A DNA stretch of 57,716 bases from Verrucomicrobiaceae bacterium (GTDB lineage: Bacteria > Verrucomicrobiota > Verrucomicrobiia > Verrucomicrobiales > Verrucomicrobiaceae): NCBI GenBank assembly GCA_027489965.1, contig JAIXZA010000142.1, forward strand, positions 1 through 57,716. Reading direction: 5' to 3'. The number at the start of each line of letters is the position of its first letter. Position 1 is the stretch's first letter. Position numbers and translations under genes: made by a program. The notes below the pieces were generated by a model. It saw only the letters and a program-made list of their open reading frames with translations, ran no database searches and had not been told where the DNA came from. Below, in pieces: positions 1 to 7,701 of this stretch.

Positions 1-2034
1 CGAGGTCTCGTTCATCTCGACCATGAAGGTGGACTGGCCGCGCGCGATGTCGTCGCTGGCACCGATGCGGGTGAAGATGCGATCGACGAGGCCGATCTCG
101 GCGCTGGCGGCGGGGAGGAAGCTGCCGATCTGCGCCATGAGCGTGAGCAGCGCGGTCTGGCGCAGATAAGTGCTCTTACCGGCCATGTTCGGGCCGGTGA
201 TGAGGATGAGGCGGCTTTCCTCGGGCTCCAAAGTGACGTCGTTTGGCACGAAGCGCTCGCCGCTGGTGAGGTTCTGATCGAGCACGGGATGGCGGCCGTC
301 GCGGATGAAGAGATTCCGCGTTTCGTTGAGGACGGGGCGGGTGTAATTGAAGAGTCGTGCGGTTTCAGCGAGCGAGCCGAGGGAATCGAGCACGGCGATG
401 GCTTCGGCGGTTTCCTGGATGTGGCCGAGGTGCTCCAGGACGCGGCTGCGCAGCTCGATGAACTGCTCGTATTCGAGCGCCTTACTGCGCTCCTCGCTAC
501 CGAGGATTTTGTCCTCCATGCGCTTCAACTCGTCGGTGATGTAGCGCTCACCGTTGACGGTGGTTTGCTTGCGGTGGTAGTCGGCGGGCACGCTGCCGAC
601 GTTGGCCTTGGTGATCTCGATGAAGTAACCGAAGACGGCATTGTATTTGATCTTGAGGCTCTTGATGCCCGTACGCTCGATCTCGCGGTTTTGCAGGTCG
701 GCGATCCACTGTCGGCCGAGTGTGGAGGCAGCGCGGAGTTCGTCGAGGGCCGGAAGATAACCTTCACGGAAAACGCCACCTTCTTTGATCTGCAAAGGTG
801 GCTCATCACAGATGGCGCGTTGGATTTCCTGGCAGAGCGGGGTGAGGTCGTGGAGCTTTCGACAGAGATCGGTCAGATTAGACGGATCGCTCTGATCGGA
901 CGGATCTAGGAGGGTCTTCAAAGAAGGCACGACCTCCAGCGAAGTGGCCAATGCCTGCAAATCACGGCCATTGCCACTGCCTTGGCTGAGGCGGGAGCTG
1001 GTGCGCTCAAGATCACGCACTTCTTTGAGGAGGGTGCGCACCTGGCTGAGGAGCAAGGGCTCGTCGAGGAAGGCGGCGATCATGTCCTGGCGCTGAGTGA
1101 GCAGGTCCAGATCACGCAGGGGATGCAGCACCCAATGGCGCATCTTGCGCGCGCCCATGGGCGTGCAGGTGCGGTCGAGAGCGCTCAAAAGGGTGTGCGC
1201 GCTGCCGCCACGGGCGCTGACAAGCTCCAGGTGACTCTGGCTGGCGGCGTCGATCAACACACAATCGTTGGTTTGGCCAACGCGCAGGCGTCGGATATGA
1301 TCGACACTGCGGCGAAGCTGGAATTGCAGGTATTGCAGGATGCAACCAGCGGCGCAGATCGCGGCGTTCATGCCGGTGCAGCCGAAGCCATCGAGAGATT
1401 GCACTTTGAAGTGCTGCGTGAGGCTGTGCTGCGCCTGATCGAGCAGGAACAGGTAGCTCTCGATAGGTTGGGCACTGCCGGGATTGCCGAGGGCGTCGAT
1501 GACCTCGCGCTGGGTTTCGCTGTAGAGAAGTTCGCTGGCTTGCAGACGCTCGAGTTCGTCGGCGAGCTCGATGGTATCTTTAAACTCGGCGACTTCGAAC
1601 TCACCAGTGGTGTGATCGACATAGGCGAGGCCAAGTTTTTTGCCTTCGCGGAAAACCGCCGCGAGGTAGTTCGGGCGGTTCGAGTCGAGCAAGTTAAGAT
1701 CGCTGACCGTGCCCGCGCTGAGGATCTGTGACACGGCCCGCTCGACGATTTTTCCCGGTGTGGGTTCGGTCGTCTGCTCGGCGATGGCGACGCGTTTGCC
1801 ACCTTTGATCAACTTCGCTATGTAACCCTGCGAACTGTGATGCGGGACACCGCACATGGGCACGCCATTGCGTTTCGTCAGGGCGACATTGAGAATGGGG
1901 GAGGCCACTTTCGCGTCCTCAAAAAACAGTTCATAAAAGTCGCCTAGACGGAAGAACAGCAGCACGTCCTCCGGCAGCTCGCGTCGGATAGCGAGATACT
2001 GCTTCATCATGGGAGTGGTGGCGGCGTCGGACAT
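1..2034 (-). CDS. mutS: DNA mismatch repair ATPase MutS (C-terminus cut by window edge)
   Basis: Recognises base mismatches and small loops in newly copied DNA and starts their repair. Reading the minus strand from the ATG at 2034 gives 678 codons that stay open to the window edge. The N-terminal mismatch-reading motif GDFYELF is at residues 31-37 (Phe33/Glu35 being the base-probing pair of the family), followed by the core and clamp domains, and the Walker A motif GPNMAGKST lies at residues about 614-622 (bases 169-195). MutS proteins are usually about 850-880 residues, so roughly 200 residues (rest of the ATPase and dimerisation region) lie outside. Divergent from the sulfatase gene. Long open frames on the opposite strand here are shadows. 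Confidence 0.97.
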   Translation of the reverse strand, partial: MSDAATTPMMKQYLAIRRELPEDVLLFFRLGDFYELFFEDAKVASPILNVALTKRNGVPMCGVPHHSSQGYIAKLIKGGKRVAIAEQTTEPTPGKIVERAVSQILSAGTVSDLNLLDSNRPNYLAAVFREGKKLGLAYVDHTTGEFEVAEFKDTIELADELERLQASELLYSETQREVIDALGNPGSAQPIESYLFLLDQAQHSLTQHFKVQSLDGFGCTGMNAAICAAGCILQYLQFQLRRSVDHIRRLRVGQTNDCVLIDAASQSHLELVSARGGSAHTLLSALDRTCTPMGARKMRHWVLHPLRDLDLLTQRQDMIAAFLDEPLLLSQVRTLLKEVRDLERTSSRLSQGSGNGRDLQALATSLEVVPSLKTLLDPSDQSDPSNLTDLCRKLHDLTPLCQEIQRAICDEPPLQIKEGGVFREGYLPALDELRAASTLGRQWIADLQNREIERTGIKSLKIKYNAVFGYFIEITKANVGSVPADYHRKQTTVNGERYITDELKRMEDKILGSEERSKALEYEQFIELRSRVLEHLGHIQETAEAIAVLDSLGSLAETARLFNYTRPVLNETRNLFIRDGRHPVLDQNLTSGERFVPNDVTLEPEESRLILITGPNMAGKSTYLRQTALLTLMAQIGSFLPAASAEIGLVDRIFTRIGASDDIARGQSTFMVEMNETS

Positions 2035-2140
2035 GGAGGGCGTCAAGGAGTCAAGAGTTCGCGGGGCTGGTCAAGGCGGGAGTGGGCCGTGAATCAAAGA
2101 TAGATAAGTCGGCTTGGCCCCGTTTCAGCGCGCCACCTCC

Positions 2141-3586
2141 ATGAAACGCGCCTTTTTGATTCTCACCACGCTTTTTGTCACCGCTGCTGAGGCGGCGACA
2201 AAGCCGAACATCGTGTTCATTTTGTCAGATGATCTAGGCTACACGGATGTGGCCTGCTTTGGCTCAACGTATTATGAGACACCCAACCTAGACCGTTTGG
2301 CCTCCCAGGGGATGAAGCTGACAAGCCATCATCACCATCAAAACTGTCAGCCGACACGCGCAGCGCTGATGTCGGGACAGTATGCCCCACGCACCGGTGT
2401 TTACACGGTCGGCCATACGGCGCGTTTTGATTGGCAGACACGTCCGCTAAAGCCAGTGGACAATGTGACCGAGCTGCCGCTGGAGAAAGTGATCATTGCG
2501 CAAACACTGAAAAAAGCAGGCTATGTGACGGGCATGTTTGGCAAATGGCATCTCGGTGAAAAAGGTGAGCATCATCCGGGAAAACGTGGGTTTGATGAGG
2601 CTATCGTGAGCATGGGCAAACACTTTGAGTTTAAGACAGATCCAAAGACGGAGTATGCCAAGGGAACGTATCTGGCTGACTTTCTCACGGATCAAGCGGT
2701 GGACTTTATCGGTCGGCACAAGGCGGAGCCTTTCTTTCTGTATCTACCCCACTATGGCGTTCATTCACCGCATCACGCGAAGCCGGAATTGATCGCTAAA
2801 TTCAAAGACAAGCCAGGAGTCGGTGGTCACAACAATCCAACCTATGCGGCGATGATCGCCAGTGTGGATGAAAGCGTGGGCCGTGTGATGGCAGAGCTGG
2901 AAAAACAGGGGCTCGCCGACAACACCGTGCTGATTTTTTCCTCAGACAATGGCGGTGTCGGTGGCTATGCGCGGGATGGCATTTCTGGGGGCGACATCAC
3001 TGACAATGCACCGCTACGCAGCGGCAAGGGCAGTCTCTATGAGGGTGGCACACGCGTGCCATTCATCGTTCGCTGGCCTGGCGTAACGAAGGCGGGCACC
3101 GTCACTGACACACCGACGATTCATGTGGATCTGTATCCGACCTTGATGGAAATTGCCTCTGCGGTAGCCCCCGAGAATCAGCCGCTGGATGGTGAGAGTC
3201 TGGTGCCACTTTTTCGCGATTCCAAGGCTCCCTTAAAACGCGAGGCGATCTTTCAGCATTTCCCCGGTTATCTCGGTGCGGGCCAAAACACCTGGCGGAC
3301 CACGCCCGTGGGCCTCATCCAGGCGGGACCATGGAAGCTCATGGAATATTTTGAAGATCATCGCCTAGAGCTCTACAACCTGCATGAGGATGTGGGCGAG
3401 ACGAAGAATCTAGCCTCTGAACAGCCAGAAAAAACCAAGGAACTTCACGCCAAAATGATCGCCTGGCGGGAAAGTGTGGGAGCTAAAATGCCGACCCCAA
3501 ACACGCCTGTGGCAGCGACGCCAAAGAAAGGCAAAGCCAAGGGTAAAGGAAAGGGCAAGGGCAAAGGAAAGAACCAAGCTGAATAA
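2141..3586 (+). CDS. Secreted type I sulfatase (arylsulfatase A-like)
   Basis: Hydrolyses sulfate esters, most likely on polysaccharides or other organic sulfates outside the cytoplasm. The ATG at 2141 starts a clear signal peptide (MKRAFLILTTLFVTAAEA); the frame stays open upstream to a TTG at 2114 but that would bury the signal. Family landmarks are all present: metal-binding SDD near residues 29-31, the formylglycine motif CQPTR with Cys69 as the residue to be converted, GKWHLG, and SSDNGG. The cysteine form needs a formylglycine-generating enzyme, not seen in this window. The protein ends in an alternating Lys/Gly tail (about residues 460-478), unusual for the family. 481 residues, a normal length. 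The substrate cannot be told from sequence. Confidence 0.93.
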   Translation: MKRAFLILTTLFVTAAEAATKPNIVFILSDDLGYTDVACFGSTYYETPNLDRLASQGMKLTSHHHHQNCQPTRAALMSGQYAPRTGVYTVGHTARFDWQTRPLKPVDNVTELPLEKVIIAQTLKKAGYVTGMFGKWHLGEKGEHHPGKRGFDEAIVSMGKHFEFKTDPKTEYAKGTYLADFLTDQAVDFIGRHKAEPFFLYLPHYGVHSPHHAKPELIAKFKDKPGVGGHNNPTYAAMIASVDESVGRVMAELEKQGLADNTVLIFSSDNGGVGGYARDGISGGDITDNAPLRSGKGSLYEGGTRVPFIVRWPGVTKAGTVTDTPTIHVDLYPTLMEIASAVAPENQPLDGESLVPLFRDSKAPLKREAIFQHFPGYLGAGQNTWRTTPVGLIQAGPWKLMEYFEDHRLELYNLHEDVGETKNLASEQPEKTKELHAKMIAWRESVGAKMPTPNTPVAATPKKGKAKGKGKGKGKGKNQAE

Positions 3587-3602
3587 GACGGGCTTGCACT
3601 CA

Positions 3603-3636
3603 GGGTGGAAGGCATGACAAAGTGTCGTCTCCACCC
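3603..3636 (+). promoter_or_regulatory. Inverted repeat abutting the start codon of the TIM-barrel gene
   Basis: GGGTGGA at 3603-3609 pairs exactly with TCCACCC at 3630-3636, with a 20-base loop, and the ATG at 3637 follows at once. It could be a weak terminator for the sulfatase gene or a leader hairpin that limits translation of the next gene. There is no T-run, so the terminator reading is weak. Purely a sequence observation. Confidence 0.3.
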
Positions 3637-4605
3637 ATGACTGCCTCCGCACCCACTCGTCGTCACTTCCTACAACTCGCTTCCACCGCTTTGGCCGCCT
3701 CCTTCACCGGCGTGGCCCGGGCTGCGGACAAGAAAGAGCCCTTCAAAATCTCGCTCGCTGAGTGGTCGCTGAACAAGCGCATCCTGAAGCGTCCAGGAGC
3801 TGAGCCTTTGGATCACCTCGACTTTGCGAAAACAGCGCGCGGTTTTGGGATTGATGGCGTGGAGTATGTGAATCAAATGTTCTTTGATAAAGCCACCGAC
3901 GCGGCCTACCTGGGCGAGATGAAGACTCGTCAGGAGGGCGAAGGCGTGAAAGGCCTGCTCATCATGTGCGACCGTGAAGGCAACCTGGGTGATCCAGATG
4001 AAGCCAAGCGCGCTAAGACCATCGAAAACCACCTCAAGTGGCTGGATGCAGCCGCGACCTTGGGTTGCCACAGCATCCGCGTGAATGCCGCCAGCGATCC
4101 GAAGCTCAGCTTTGAAGAGCAAATGAAACTGGCCGCCGATGGCCTGCATCGCCTCTCCGTCGAAGGTGACAAGCGCGGGCTTTACGTCGTGGTGGAGAAT
4201 CACGGTGGCCTTTCCAGCAATGGTCTCTGGCTCACGGGCGTGATGAAAGCTGCTGATCATGAACGCGTGGGCATCCTGCCTGACTTTGGCAACTTCTACA
4301 CCGACCGGAACAAAGGCGAACTCTACAACCCTTACAAAGGTCTGCGTGAATTCATGCCATGGGTGAAAAAAGGCATGAGCGCCAAGGCCTATGACTGGGA
4401 CACTGGCGCCGGTAAATTTTTCACAGAAGACCGCCGTGAAGGTCGTGAGATGACCCTGGATTTCCAACGCCTGATCGACATCGTCGTGAAGGCTGGCTAC
4501 AACGGCTACATCGGCATCGAATACGAAGGCGATAAACACAGCGAGATGGAAGGCATCGCCCGCACCAAGCAGGCTCTCGATGAGCTGAAGGCAATGATTG
4601 CGTAA
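3637..4605 (+). CDS. Tat-exported TIM-barrel sugar isomerase/epimerase-like protein
   Basis: Belongs to the xylose isomerase-like TIM-barrel group (AP endonuclease 2 fold; hydroxypyruvate isomerase and sugar phosphate epimerase relatives). The ATG at 3637 gives a twin-arginine leader (TRRHFLQLASTALAASFTGVARA); an upstream GTG at 3622 is also in frame. Barrel landmarks include VEYVNQMF, VVENHGG with a likely metal-binding Glu, ILPDFGNF, and a C-terminal GYIGIEYEG strand-loop. Such exported barrels are abundant in Verrucomicrobia and Planctomycetes and usually lack an assigned substrate. It sits 50 bases after the sulfatase and 8 bases before the pseudouridine synthase, on the same strand, so the three may be co-transcribed. 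The exact reaction is unknown. Confidence 0.85.
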   Translation: MTASAPTRRHFLQLASTALAASFTGVARAADKKEPFKISLAEWSLNKRILKRPGAEPLDHLDFAKTARGFGIDGVEYVNQMFFDKATDAAYLGEMKTRQEGEGVKGLLIMCDREGNLGDPDEAKRAKTIENHLKWLDAAATLGCHSIRVNAASDPKLSFEEQMKLAADGLHRLSVEGDKRGLYVVVENHGGLSSNGLWLTGVMKAADHERVGILPDFGNFYTDRNKGELYNPYKGLREFMPWVKKGMSAKAYDWDTGAGKFFTEDRREGREMTLDFQRLIDIVVKAGYNGYIGIEYEGDKHSEMEGIARTKQALDELKAMIA

Positions 4606-4613
4606 CTGCGGAC

Positions 4614-5297
4614 ATGCGGCGTCTGGATCAACTTCTCTCCTCTCTCGGCTACTGCACACGCCGGGAGGCGGAGGCTGTGGTCAAAGGTGGCCAAGTGTCG
4701 ATCAACGGCATCGTGGCCACCCGTTCAGACCAGCGAGCTGATCCGCATCAAGTCACGCTGGATGGGAAGCCTCTGGAGGCACCCGATGGACTGCTGGCAG
4801 TCCTGCACAAGCCGCTGGGATATGTCTGCACTCATGCCGATGGCGAGGGTCCGACGATTTATGAACTGCTACCCCATCGTTGGTTAGCGCGCAATCCAGC
4901 CGTCACGAGTGCAGGCCGACTGGATAAGGACACGAGTGGTTTGATCCTGATCACGGACATCGGTGCGCTCGTGCATCGCTTCACCTCGCCAAAGGCGGAA
5001 GTAGAGAAAATTTACGAAGTGACCGTGGATCATGCTTTGGAGCCGAGCCTGATCGAAACCTTTGCCAGTGGCACCGTGATGCTGCGCGGTGAGGAGCGGC
5101 CTTGTCTGCCTGCGAAGCTGGTGATTCACAGCGCGACGACCGCTTCCCTAACGATCACGGAGGGCCGCTACCATCAGGTGCGGCGCATGTTTGCCAGTCA
5201 AGGCTGGCACGTGGAGGCGCTGCATCGGTCACGCTTTGGCGATTACACGCTCGGCGATCTCAAAGAGGGGCAATGGCGGATTCTCGAAAAGCCGTGA
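4614..5297 (+). CDS. Pseudouridine synthase, RsuA/RluB/E/F family
   Basis: Converts a specific rRNA uridine to pseudouridine. An N-terminal S4 RNA-binding domain (MRRLDQLLSSLGYCTRREAE, residues 1-20 onward) precedes the catalytic domain with the family motif GRLDKDTSGL, catalytic Asp104. A C-terminal EGRYHQVRRMF element is typical of the RsuA-type family. At 227 residues it is the size of RsuA (16S position 516), which is my best guess for the target, but RluE/RluF-like specificity cannot be excluded. It starts 8 bases after the upstream isomerase-like gene, and its stop lies 4 bases from the convergent glmM stop, leaving no room for a terminator. A second paralogue lies at 13822-14520. Confidence 0.93.
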   Translation: MRRLDQLLSSLGYCTRREAEAVVKGGQVSINGIVATRSDQRADPHQVTLDGKPLEAPDGLLAVLHKPLGYVCTHADGEGPTIYELLPHRWLARNPAVTSAGRLDKDTSGLILITDIGALVHRFTSPKAEVEKIYEVTVDHALEPSLIETFASGTVMLRGEERPCLPAKLVIHSATTASLTITEGRYHQVRRMFASQGWHVEALHRSRFGDYTLGDLKEGQWRILEKP

Positions 5298-5301
5298 TGG
5301 T

Positions 5302-6666
5302 TTAGCCAATCTGGGCAAGAATCGACGAAGCAATCTTGTCGGCTTGGGCTTCGAGATATTCCACGTCACGACCTTCGATGAGAAGACGGATGAGAGACTC
5401 GGTGCCGGAGTAGCGGAGCAGGACACGACCGTAGTCGCCCAGCTTCTTCTCGGTCTCTTGGATGATTTTTTGCGCATCTTTCAGCTCTTCCATCGGTGGC
5501 TTGGAGCGCACACGAAGATTGCGGGAGGACTGCGGGAATTTCTTCAGGCACTTGCGCAGCTGACTGAGTGGCTCGCCGGTTTCCTTCATGATCTTGAGGA
5601 TTTGCAGACCTGCGATGAGTCCGTCTCCGGTCGTGGCCCAGTCGCCAAAGATGATGTGGCCACTCTGTTCACCTCCGAAATTGAGGCCACGAGCATGCAT
5701 TTCCTCCAGCACATAGCGGTCGCCGACATTCGTGCGGATGACCCGGCCACCAAGGCGGGAAACGAGGTCATCCAGGCCGTAATTGCTCATGATGGTGACG
5801 GCTAGGCTATTCTCTTTCAGGGTGCCTTTGCGCAGCATGGACTCGGCAGCGATGGCCATGAGCTCATCTCCATCCAGAGCGATGGCTTCTTCATCACACA
5901 GCGCGATGCGATCGGCATCTCCATCATGGGCGATGCCAGCCTGAGCTTGGCTTTGACGAACAAGACGCTCCAATTCCTCACTGTGCGTGCAGCCACATGC
6001 TTCGTTGATGTTGAAACCATCGGGCTCGCTGTGAAAGACCTGCACATCAGCCCCGAGCTGCTCCAACGCCAGCGCGCTGGTGTAAGAAGAGGCACCGTGC
6101 GCATTGTCTAAGGCCACCCTCATGCCATCAAGGCGGACGCCTCCCATGCTGGCCACAGCGTGAGCGACGTAACGATCCACGGCATCCTCCATGCGGCTGA
6201 CGCGGCCAATGCTGCGGCCTTCGGGACGGGCAGCTTCCGCAATTTCTCCGAGCACGATTTTTTCAATCGCGATCTCGGTCTTGTCATTGAGCTTGCGGCC
6301 ATTGCCGTGGACAAACTTGATGCCGTTGTCTTGGAAAGGATTGTGAGAAGCACTGACGATGACGCCAAAATCAGCGCCAGTCTGTGCGGAAAGCATGGCC
6401 ACAGCGGGGGTAGGCACCATGCCTGCAAGCACGACATCCACACCCGCAGAGTTCAGCCCTGCAATGAGTGCCGACTCCAGCATTTCGCCCGAAGCGCGAG
6501 TATCACGACCGATGACGCAGCGTGGGCGTCCGCCGGAATCACCCTGTTGGCTAAGCACCGCCGCAGCGGCTTGGCCGAGACGCAAAACGAACTCGGGAGT
6601 CATGGGATGACGATTGGCCACAGCGCGGACGCCGTCGGTGCCGAAGAATTGACGCTTATCAGACAT
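5302..6666 (-). CDS. glmM: Phosphoglucosamine mutase GlmM
   Basis: Interconverts glucosamine 6-phosphate and glucosamine 1-phosphate, the step that feeds UDP-GlcNAc for peptidoglycan and lipopolysaccharide. The 454-residue length is normal. It begins with the family signature RQFFGTDGVRAVAN, carries the phosphoserine loop SASHNP (Ser107 the phospho-acceptor), the magnesium loop DGDADR, a sugar-binding GGEQSGH, and a C-terminal phosphate-binding RYSGTES. These separate it from ordinary phosphoglucomutases. Before the cassette insertion described at 6777-7778 it lay directly downstream of the DUF1015 gene on the same strand; a hairpin at 6719-6752 lies between them. Confidence 0.97.
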   Translation of the reverse strand: MSDKRQFFGTDGVRAVANRHPMTPEFVLRLGQAAAAVLSQQGDSGGRPRCVIGRDTRASGEMLESALIAGLNSAGVDVVLAGMVPTPAVAMLSAQTGADFGVIVSASHNPFQDNGIKFVHGNGRKLNDKTEIAIEKIVLGEIAEAARPEGRSIGRVSRMEDAVDRYVAHAVASMGGVRLDGMRVALDNAHGASSYTSALALEQLGADVQVFHSEPDGFNINEACGCTHSEELERLVRQSQAQAGIAHDGDADRIALCDEEAIALDGDELMAIAAESMLRKGTLKENSLAVTIMSNYGLDDLVSRLGGRVIRTNVGDRYVLEEMHARGLNFGGEQSGHIIFGDWATTGDGLIAGLQILKIMKETGEPLSQLRKCLKKFPQSSRNLRVRSKPPMEELKDAQKIIQETEKKLGDYGRVLLRYSGTESLIRLLIEGRDVEYLEAQADKIASSILAQIG

Positions 6667-6718
6667 AGAGCGCGGCGTTTACTGCAAAAGAGGCTCAGTG
6701 TCAAAGGCTGGACAGTGA

Positions 6719-6752
6719 TCACCCCCAGCCGACAATGATCGACAGGGGGTGA
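6719..6752 (-). terminator. Inverted repeat upstream of glmM, possible ancestral DUF1015 terminator
   Basis: TCACCCCC (6719-6726) pairs with GGGGGTGA (6745-6752) across an 18-base loop. On the minus strand it falls just after the relic DUF1015 stop codon (6773-6775) and before the glmM start, which is where the DUF1015 transcript would originally have ended. No T-run follows, so it may be factor-dependent or simply a regulatory repeat. Confidence 0.4.
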
Positions 6753-6772
6753 GACAACGCCTTTCGGCACTT

Positions 6773-6853
6773 TTAGAAGGTATGGATGAAGAGTCCTGAG
6801 CGGAGTTTAGGCTCAAACCAGGTGCTCTTGGGCGGCATGATCTGTTCGGCATC
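6773..6853 (-). pseudogene. Relic 3' end of the DUF1015 gene (last 26 codons plus stop)
   Basis: Read on the minus strand, this stretch encodes the last 26 residues of the DUF1015 protein at 7698-8927 (ending SGLFIHTF) followed by its own TAA stop. The same 26 residues end the intact gene, which uses TAG instead. Upstream of the 26 codons the similarity stops at once (base 6854 against 7779). I read it as the original end of the gene, cut off when the cassette between the two copies arrived. Apart from the stop region the two copies differ at one base (6785 against 7710), a silent Ile codon change. Confidence 0.85.
6777..6853 (+). repeat. 77-bp direct repeat, left copy
   Basis: Matches 7702-7778 at 76 of 77 bases in the same orientation; the single difference is G at 6785 against A at 7710. 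The two copies are 925 bases apart and bracket exactly two genes (6893-7701). The repeat unit is the 3' end of the DUF1015 coding region. Confidence 0.95.
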
Positions 6854-6892
6854 ATTCCTTGGCATCTGAATAAAACCTGATTACTTTGACGC

Positions 6893-7123
6893 ATGACTGA
6901 TGTTGAAAAAGCCGCTTTGAAAGAACGCGTCATGATCTGGCAAAAGGCCGCGCCGCTTCTCGAAGCGCAGCGGGATGCCGATATTCGTGCAACCGATACG
7001 GCTGAGGCGATGCGTATTTTCACAGGTAGTGCCGATTGGGCCGTTAAGTATCGACCTGCACTTCCCAGCTCAGGTTTGGTCGAACAGCAGCGTTGGTTTA
7101 TGAAGATTTTTGCGACTCTATGA
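6893..7123 (+). CDS. Small partner protein of a nucleotidyltransferase pair (possible antitoxin)
   Basis: A 76-residue soluble, charged, mainly helical-looking protein (begins MTDVEKAALKERVMIWQKAA) with no signal peptide or recognised domain. It has an RRXX-like mix of Arg, Glu and Ala in the first half and a WFMKIF element close to the end. Its TGA stop overlaps the ATG of the next gene by 4 bases (ATGA, 7120-7123), a coupling typical of paired toxin-antitoxin or other stoichiometric modules. Small proteins of this kind commonly precede AbiEii-type nucleotidyltransferases in bacterial genomes; the antitoxin role here is inferred from the arrangement only. Confidence 0.75.
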   Translation: MTDVEKAALKERVMIWQKAAPLLEAQRDADIRATDTAEAMRIFTGSADWAVKYRPALPSSGLVEQQRWFMKIFATL

Positions 7124-7701
7124 ATGAACTCACGGAACTGGCCCTCGAACTCCAAAGTTTTTGTCAGCAGCGTGGCTGGAAATTTTGTTTGATAGGTGGC
7201 CTCGTCGTTCAACATTGGGGGGAGCCTAGATTCACTAAGGATGTCGATATGACGTTATTGACCGGCTTTGGTAACGAAGAGACCTTCGTTGATGAGTGGC
7301 TCGCTTTCTACGAAGGACGGTTGACGGATGTACGACAATTTGCACTGACGAATCGGGTGCTTTTATTGAAGTCGAGCCGAGGTATTGGAATCGATATTGC
7401 CCTGGGAGCGCTGCCGTTTGAAGCCTCAGCTATTGCCCGCGCTTGTGATGTGGTTTTGGAATCTGGGGCTGTCTTACGGCTATGTTCAGCAGAGGATTTA
7501 ATCGTGATGAAGGCGTTCGCCGACAGACCCCAAGATCGGCTGGATCTACGGGGTATTCTCGTGCGTCAGGGCACGGGCCGATTGGACTGGGATTACATCA
7601 AGAGCAACCTAGCCCCACTCTGTGAGGCGAAAGAAGATCCTGATATTATGCCGCGCTTGGAAGCCCTACGAAGAGAAGTGCAGCGGACAGAACCGGCCTA
7701 A
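7120..7701 (+). CDS. AbiEii/MNT-type nucleotidyltransferase-fold protein (possible toxin)
   Basis: Small nucleotidyltransferase of the DNA polymerase beta fold. With the ATG at 7120 (193 residues) the family core is clear: IGGLVVQHWG at residues 25-34 followed by RFTKDVDMTL, with Asp41 and Asp43 in the metal-binding DxD position, and later a CSAEDLIVMKAFADR element typical of AbiEii-like proteins. Proteins of this family transfer nucleotides to tRNA or proteins and act as toxins or phage-defence factors; others are of unknown role. It overlaps the preceding small gene by 4 bases, and its TAA stop overlaps the convergent DUF1015 stop (7698-7700). Both genes lie inside the direct-repeat-flanked insert. 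Confidence 0.82.
   Translation: MNELTELALELQSFCQQRGWKFCLIGGLVVQHWGEPRFTKDVDMTLLTGFGNEETFVDEWLAFYEGRLTDVRQFALTNRVLLLKSSRGIGIDIALGALPFEASAIARACDVVLESGAVLRLCSAEDLIVMKAFADRPQDRLDLRGILVRQGTGRLDWDYIKSNLAPLCEAKEDPDIMPRLEALRREVQRTEPA

Noticed and set aside
289..1731. Two long plus-strand open frames (206 and 249 codons)
   Set aside because: They lie antisense to mutS, whose minus-strand reading shows the FYE and Walker A motifs in one uninterrupted frame; the plus-strand peptides have no family features.
3670..4659. A 329-codon minus-strand open frame
   Set aside because: It is exactly antisense to the Tat-exported TIM-barrel gene, which has a signal peptide and conserved barrel motifs.
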